DNA from: Erpetoichthys calabaricus
Lineage: Eukaryota > Chordata > Cladistia > Polypteriformes > Polypteridae
DNA: 64,000 nt
Reading direction: 5' to 3'
NCBI RefSeq assembly: GCF_900747795.2
Contig: NC_041401.2
Span: forward strand, 61,889,110 to 61,953,109
Made by a program: the position numbers and the translations under genes. Positions 59,270 to 64,000 of this stretch are shown piece after piece. The notes under the pieces are model-generated. The model ran no database searches. It was not told the origin of the DNA and worked only from the letters and a program-made list of their open reading frames with translations. Position 1 is the first letter of the stretch, and each line of letters starts with the position of its first letter.

Positions 59270-59795
59270 CACTGTAATTTAATCCTGATACTCTGTATAT
59301 CCAATTCATTATAATAACTATTCACTCAAAATCTGTACTAACCCCTACTCTCTCTTCTGTTTCCTTTTCCGGTGTCCTGTTGGTGGTGGCATGCGCCACC
59401 ACCATCTACCCAAAGCACCATGATGATCCAACAATGATGGATGGATTAAAAGCCAGAAGTCTGTATGACCATCAGCATCAAGTGAGTCTGTGAAAACCCT
59501 AACTACAAAGAGGACTATTTCATTTATGTTAGGTAGAATGCCCAGAGGGGACTGGGTGGTCTCGTGGCCTGGAACCCCTGCAGATTTTATTTTTTTTCTC
59601 CAGCTTTCTGGAGTTTTTTTTGTTTTTTTCTGTCCACCCTGGCCATCGGACCTTACTCCTTTCTATGTTAACTAATGTTGTCTTATTTTAATTTGTATTT
59701 TGTCTTTTATTTTTCTTTTCTTCATTATGTAAAGCACTTTTGAGCTACTTTTTGTATGAAAATGTGCGTATATAAATAAATGTTGTTGTTGTTGT
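59270..59795 (+). mobile_element. L2-type LINE 3' end with (TTG)n tail
   Basis: Non-coding 3' region with a T-rich middle, the phrase ATGTAAAGCACTTTTGAGCT, then GTATGAAAATGTGCGTATAT and AAATAAATGTTGTTGTTGTTG. This tail is a common one in fish LINEs of the L2 kind. No reverse transcriptase remains. Confidence 0.6.
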
Positions 59796-60039
59796 ACACA
59801 CAAGAATGCTGCAAAAGTTAAAATTAAAATAAAATAACCCATTTCAAATTTCATTCAAAAATTAAAAGAAAAAGGTATTTCCACTTTGCATTTTCATTTT
59901 CAAGTTCTCAACAAGCAAATAGGGCAGGTCAATGGGTGAAGTTTTTACACCTCGATTTCCCCAGAATTCTCTTGTCCTTCAATGGCTGTAGAGCTACTTC
60001 GATCGATAGAATACTTCTCACTTTGACTGTGTTTGCAGA

Positions 60040-62340
60040 TACAGTGGTGTTGTCCGTTTCGGGAGATGTTGTCTAAGACGGAACTCCGATTAGCAGAGGT
60101 GTTATTTTACCTTTTCTGTTTTATCATCCTTAGATATCCCATATTTATTCAATCCGAGGGGCTTCAATTACACTATACGCAATTATATATAACCATGAGT
60201 GGCAGAACAAAGGCTCGGAAAGAAAGCTTCATCCAAGCTTAAACAGTTCAGGTTTAAGGTATGGCCTTTCAGAGGCTGACCTAGAATAGATAGGCGAAAG
60301 CACAGACTTCCTGGGACCTAATGCAGCAGCATCACCTCCAACCGAGAGCGAAAGTGGGTTTGAAAGTACAAGTGAGTCGGGCCAGGAGAAACTCGTTGAT
60401 GCCAGAAAGTTCATTGAAACTGAAAATGGCCTTTCTTTCCACGCTGTCAACTACCTACCGTGAGTCAGCGGGCACCAACTCTGACTGAGCTTGCTACTTC
60501 ATCCACAGAGCATGAAAAAAGAACCAAACAAAACAGTGTGAGCTGAAGGGTAACGATCGCTGCAATTACTACAGCAATAACTACTGCAATTGGTGGGGAG
60601 GTTTACATTAATGTGATAAAGAGTAATATAAAGAAGATTACAAAGGAATATAAGGAAAGATATAAAGGTCATAAACGTAAAAATGAGAAGCAACTTCAGG
60701 ATATTAAAGACTTGGAGAAATGTTTAAGTAATCGCTTGAGACAACCTTTAAAGGTATCCTAGAAAAAATTGGGGAAAAAATAGAGGAAAATGCAAGTAAG
60801 TTTGAAAATAAACCTAGAGCACTTGGTCCTCAGCTTGAACACGTTAAGCAAATGTTCACAACTCGTATTGAAATAGGTTGAACAATTGGCTTCCGCTGCT
60901 GATCGAGAAAAAGCAACAGCTACCAAAATCCGAATGCAAAGTGATATGAGACAGACTAGCTGCTCTGAAAGATGGATATAGAAGCATAGTATCAGAATTG
61001 AAAGTCTCCCTGAAAACCATGAAAGCCCAAACCCAGTGAAATTCAACGCTGAACTATTCTCTCAGATAATTGGAAAGGCCTTCATAACAACAGCTTTATG
61101 CATATGTGCATTGAATGGCCTCAAAACCTAGAAGCCTCATGGTACGTTTCAACGAATTTCAATATAAATTAAATATGATGTCGTTTCTTAAACTGAAACA
61201 AGAGATTATACTTAAAAAATAACCGAATTTGCATTTTCCCTAATTTTTCACTTTCAACACATGCTAAACATGTCACATTTTACAGCATTAAACAGCGTTT
61301 ACGGAAAGCTGAAATCGGATACAGCCTCTTATATCCTGCTAAATTGAAAGAAGATATTCAAGACAAGTTCTACAGTTTTAGTTCTCCGGATGAAGCAGAA
61401 CAAGAGCTAAAAAAAACTGATCCCAACACTTTTTGGAAATACGATTGTGAGTCGCATTGTGTCCTGGCAAAGCAAAGAAGATTTCACCAGCAATTTGGCA
61501 TATCTGCCGTGAGACGTTTGCCATAATTATACATTGTATTTCCTTCCCTGCTACTTTAACATCTTAATTATAATTATATATTATCTATCTAATACTGCAA
61601 AAATAATCGCAGTTTTTAACTGATCATAACTTATCAGATCCATGGAGATTTCTAAATCAATGCTTAATAGCATATTCCATCTTCTCACCACCACATTATT
61701 GCTACTCAAGAATTGATTATTTCTTTATAGATAACAATTTCTTGCCCCATGATCAAATCTTCCAAGTACCACGCCTGTTGTTATCTCTGATCATGCCCCT
61801 CTGATCATGGAGCTCAAATCACTATGCCCCTCATACTCATCTCGCAGCTATCATCTTAGGCCCCTGTTATTAGCTGACGAGAACTGTACAGCAATTTATA
61901 TCCAAGCAAAATAGATTCTTTTTTTTAGAGACAAATGCATCCTCAGGAATATTCTGGGAAACTCTGATGGCATTTGACAGGATTATTTCATATCTCTCCC
62001 ACAAACAATAAAATCAGAAACCAAGAAGGTCTCAGAGTTAATCCAGTGAAATTACCAGAACAGATCAAGAATACCCAAATGAGGCACTTTTTAGGAGAAT
62101 ACAGGCTTTGCAAAAGGCTAATAAGATCTTAGCTCAACAAATCCACCAGCAGGAAGTTCACAGTGCAATATCAGTAATCACCAACGCAGATGGCAAAAAA
62201 TCATTGACCATAAGTCCTTATATTCTACTCAGTTTAACACTTGAATCCCTGAAACCTACGAAAAAAGGTGTAATCCCAGGCCACCTTAATATTCCTTCGC
62301 ACCTCAGCATTAGTGCATTTTGTTTTGTAAATGTGTTGAT
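60040..62340 (+). mobile_element. L1-clade LINE, decayed and truncated
   Basis: ORF1 remnants start at MSGRTKARKESFIQA (60195), pass through a charged, coiled-coil-like region, and end with the ORF1 C-terminal domain: IKQRLRKAEIGYSLLYPAKL, then SFSSPDEAEQELKKTDPN and RRFHQQFGISA (about 61280-61520). ORF2 endonuclease remnants follow: DPWRFLNQCLIAYSIFSPPH and CYSRIDYFFIDNNFLPHDQI, then SDHAPLIMEL (about 61630-61815). The reverse transcriptase is missing. Several frame breaks in ORF1 and ORF2 show an old copy. Confidence 0.78.
61268..61526 (+). pseudogene. L1-clade ORF1 C-terminal domain
   Basis: The open stretch carries LLYPAKLKEDIQDKFYSFSS and a downstream DEAEQELKKTDPN segment, the nucleic-acid-binding C-terminal domain that helps the LINE package its RNA. 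It ends with RRLP and a stop. It is continuous for about 80 residues, the best preserved part of this LINE. Confidence 0.75.
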
Positions 62341-62539
62341 CTGCACAAGCAGCAAGCAGCCTGCTATTCCACGGTGTTATTTTATTTTAATTTTTGCAGC
62401 ATTCTTGCAAGCAGACTTTGAAAATGAAATTGAAAAAGAGGTTGAATTTTTATTTTTTAATGTTCATTTTCATTTTCTTTTTTGCAGAAAATACCTGCCA
62501 ATAATTCCCCTACCCTCCAAGCCTGGTATACCACAATAA

Positions 62540-64000
62540 ACAGTTAACAATAGCAACCGGAGTAAAGAAAGAAATAGTGTTGCAGAACATTTAGCAACCA
62601 CAACTCAACCACTACAACACTATTATCAAGAAATCATGAAGAGCAAATGAAACAGTAAAAACAGTCAAACAGGACAAATACCAGTGGGATGGAAAGATGA
62701 TTGTCTCCAAAGCCAGCTTGAAGTGTGATAGGAAAAAAATGAATACTAGTATCTTCTGCCTTCCTTATGTCTGGGGCCTTGTGCAGTCTTTGTGCTATAG
62801 TCAAGGTGGAAAGGATGTTTTTTTCTTGGGTCGACTCACAGGGCAGAAGATCATAAAACACCAGACAGTCAACACAGGGGAAGAGTAGTATTGACCTTCT
62901 TGGTTAAAATATGGTTAGCCATCATGACCTGAGGCTTGAAGTTGGAAAAGAGGAGGGGAACAAGAGCATCGTTTGTGACTCAAGAAATTGTAGCATACTA
63001 CTCTTCTTAGCATCTGATGGAGTAACTTGGATTCTAAGGTTGTTTCTTCTCAATCTTTTAGTTCAGTTAATTTATAAACGAAAGCACCCATTTCAGAGCA
63101 GATGGATGATATGCCATCATTCAAGCCAACCTTGAGAGGAACTTAAAGGATTCAGAGAGTTTATTCATTTCTAGGAACTGAAGCCTGTTCTTAGGTCTGA
63201 AAAAATAACTCTGAATAATTGCATTCAACGAAGCTTGGATCATATCATCTGGCACTTTGAGAAAATTTGAAATAAGTAATAACCAAAGCAAACTGGTTGA
63301 GATCAGTCACTGAGGCACTATCACATCTGACCTAAGGAGTTTTCTCTACCAGGTTGAGAGTTATCAATTTAGGAAGAAGTTCTTCTCACCCAAGGGTACC
63401 CCTTTCAAGGAGGTAAGGCAGTGTAATATTTAACTTGCCAATACTCAATATAAGCTGAAAATTAAGTAGTGATATGCAGAGTGGCTGCTAATGTGGAACT
63501 ATTCTCCAGAGAAACAACAATGAACTACAGAATAACCCGATATTAAAATTCAACTGATCAAATGATTGCATATTCGTGTTTCAAAATTCCTTTATGAAAA
63601 TGTCGGTAAAAATATTAGTAACTGATTATAAAATTACCTCAAATATAATGGAAGCTCATTTAATACCTTGAACAGTTTCCATTCTGAAAGCTGAATCCTC
63701 CATGACAGTAGCTGTACGGTATTACATTTCATATCTATATCTTTAGGCCACGGTCTTATGTCTAAAAGAACAAACAAAATATATCATTAAAGAAGTGTCT
63801 TGGACACATGGCAATAAACATGTTGGAAGACAAGTCATAATACTGCTGCAGCCTCTTCTAAAACATCATAGCATAGTACAATCTTATCAGAAACAAACAC
63901 ATTAACAGTCACTACCATTTTCAATGTACAAGGAAATAAGTGTAAACATGAGACAAAAGCATCACTGCAGACTTAATTTAAAGAAACAAAAGACATGATA
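62540..64000. other. Unassigned sequence at the right edge
   Basis: If PIGS continues, this is intron or upstream exons too diverged for me to see. A 60-base exon-like piece at 63353-63412 (+) and an open stretch at about 63645-63768 (-) were considered and not accepted. No repeats were recognised. Confidence 0.45.

Larger units (their letters stand above)
59061..62495. mobile_element. Unclassified element bounded by inverted repeats, with LINEs inside
   Basis: The left end (59061-59165, starting GGTATTTTCTGCAAAAAAAG) and the right end (62385-62495, inverse) match over about 110 bases, including TTTCATTTTCAAAGTCTG and GCAAGAATGCTGCAAAAA. Further copies of the inner unit lie at about 59170-59215 and 59800-59905 in the same orientation as the left end. 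The interior is taken up by an L2-type tail and an L1-clade LINE. No transposase of its own was recognised and no target duplication is clear. Confidence 0.5.

Noticed and set aside
62108-62539. 143-codon + strand open frame at the end of the L1 region
   Set aside because: It runs from LINE remnant into the inverted-repeat end, changes character midway and has no recognised domain.
63353-63412. 60-base + strand segment with an acceptor (TCTCTACCAG) and donor (GAG-GTAAGG), encoding FRKKFFSPKGTPFKE
   Set aside because: Two frames are open, the length is very short, and I found no partner exon or known protein.
63645-63768. - strand open stretch (RPWPKDIDMKCNTVQLL and onward) after a TTCTTTTAG acceptor-like tract
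   Set aside because: It does not match the missing N-terminal part of PIGS, and I could not identify a family; kept only as unexplained.

Overview
This looks like about 64 kb of nuclear DNA from a ray-finned fish. It has split genes with vertebrate-type splice sites and a very dense, mixed load of transposons: Tc1/mariner, Helitron, piggyBac, L2, CR1, Rex1-like, RTE and L1 LINEs, tRNA-derived SINEs and MITEs. The SINE family and the LINE/Helitron mix remind me of polypterids (bichir or reedfish). That placement comes from memory of such repeats and was not tested here.

Two host protein genes are clear. SRSF1, the SR splicing factor ASF/SF2, lies on the + strand at 29064-32811 in four coding exons that give a full 247-residue protein. 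Its promoter-like region is at about 28.58-28.96 kb, and a long 3' UTR runs to a poly(A) signal at 34846. PIGS, a GPI-transamidase subunit, lies tail-to-tail with it on the - strand. Eight coding exons from 37176 to 57447 give the last 438 or so residues; the N-terminal exons were not found before the window ends. One PIGS intron (51658-56249) has a GC donor instead of GT.

Region 1-28.5 kb is mostly repeats. It holds one unexplained exon-like segment near the left end (292-386), a Helitron with coding tandem repeats (3.6-5.25 kb), and a fossil Ty3/Gypsy fragment split by an L2 LINE that itself carries a MITE and a SINE (5.6-9.05 kb). Three Tc1-like transposons follow (10.2-16.6 kb), then SINEs, Rex1-like pieces between inverted GATA/CTAT arrays (21.9-24.2 kb), and a long-TIR Tc1-like element with a Harbinger-like element inside it (24.6-27.6 kb).

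Region 34.9-37 kb, between the two genes, carries a perfect palindrome with 106-base arms and flanking 12-base direct repeats. The PIGS introns (37.4-64 kb) hold a CR1 fragment, Tc1 relics, two Helitrons lying end to end, a MITE, a piggyBac deletion derivative with TTAA flanks, an RTE LINE, young SINEs and, at 59-62.5 kb, an inverted-repeat-bounded structure containing an L2-type tail and an L1-clade LINE.

No tRNA or rRNA gene, CRISPR array or bacterial-type operon was seen. I found no clearly new functional system. The items most worth checking are the palindrome, the GC-AG intron, the uncharacterised inverted-repeat element at 59-62.5 kb and the left-end exon candidate.
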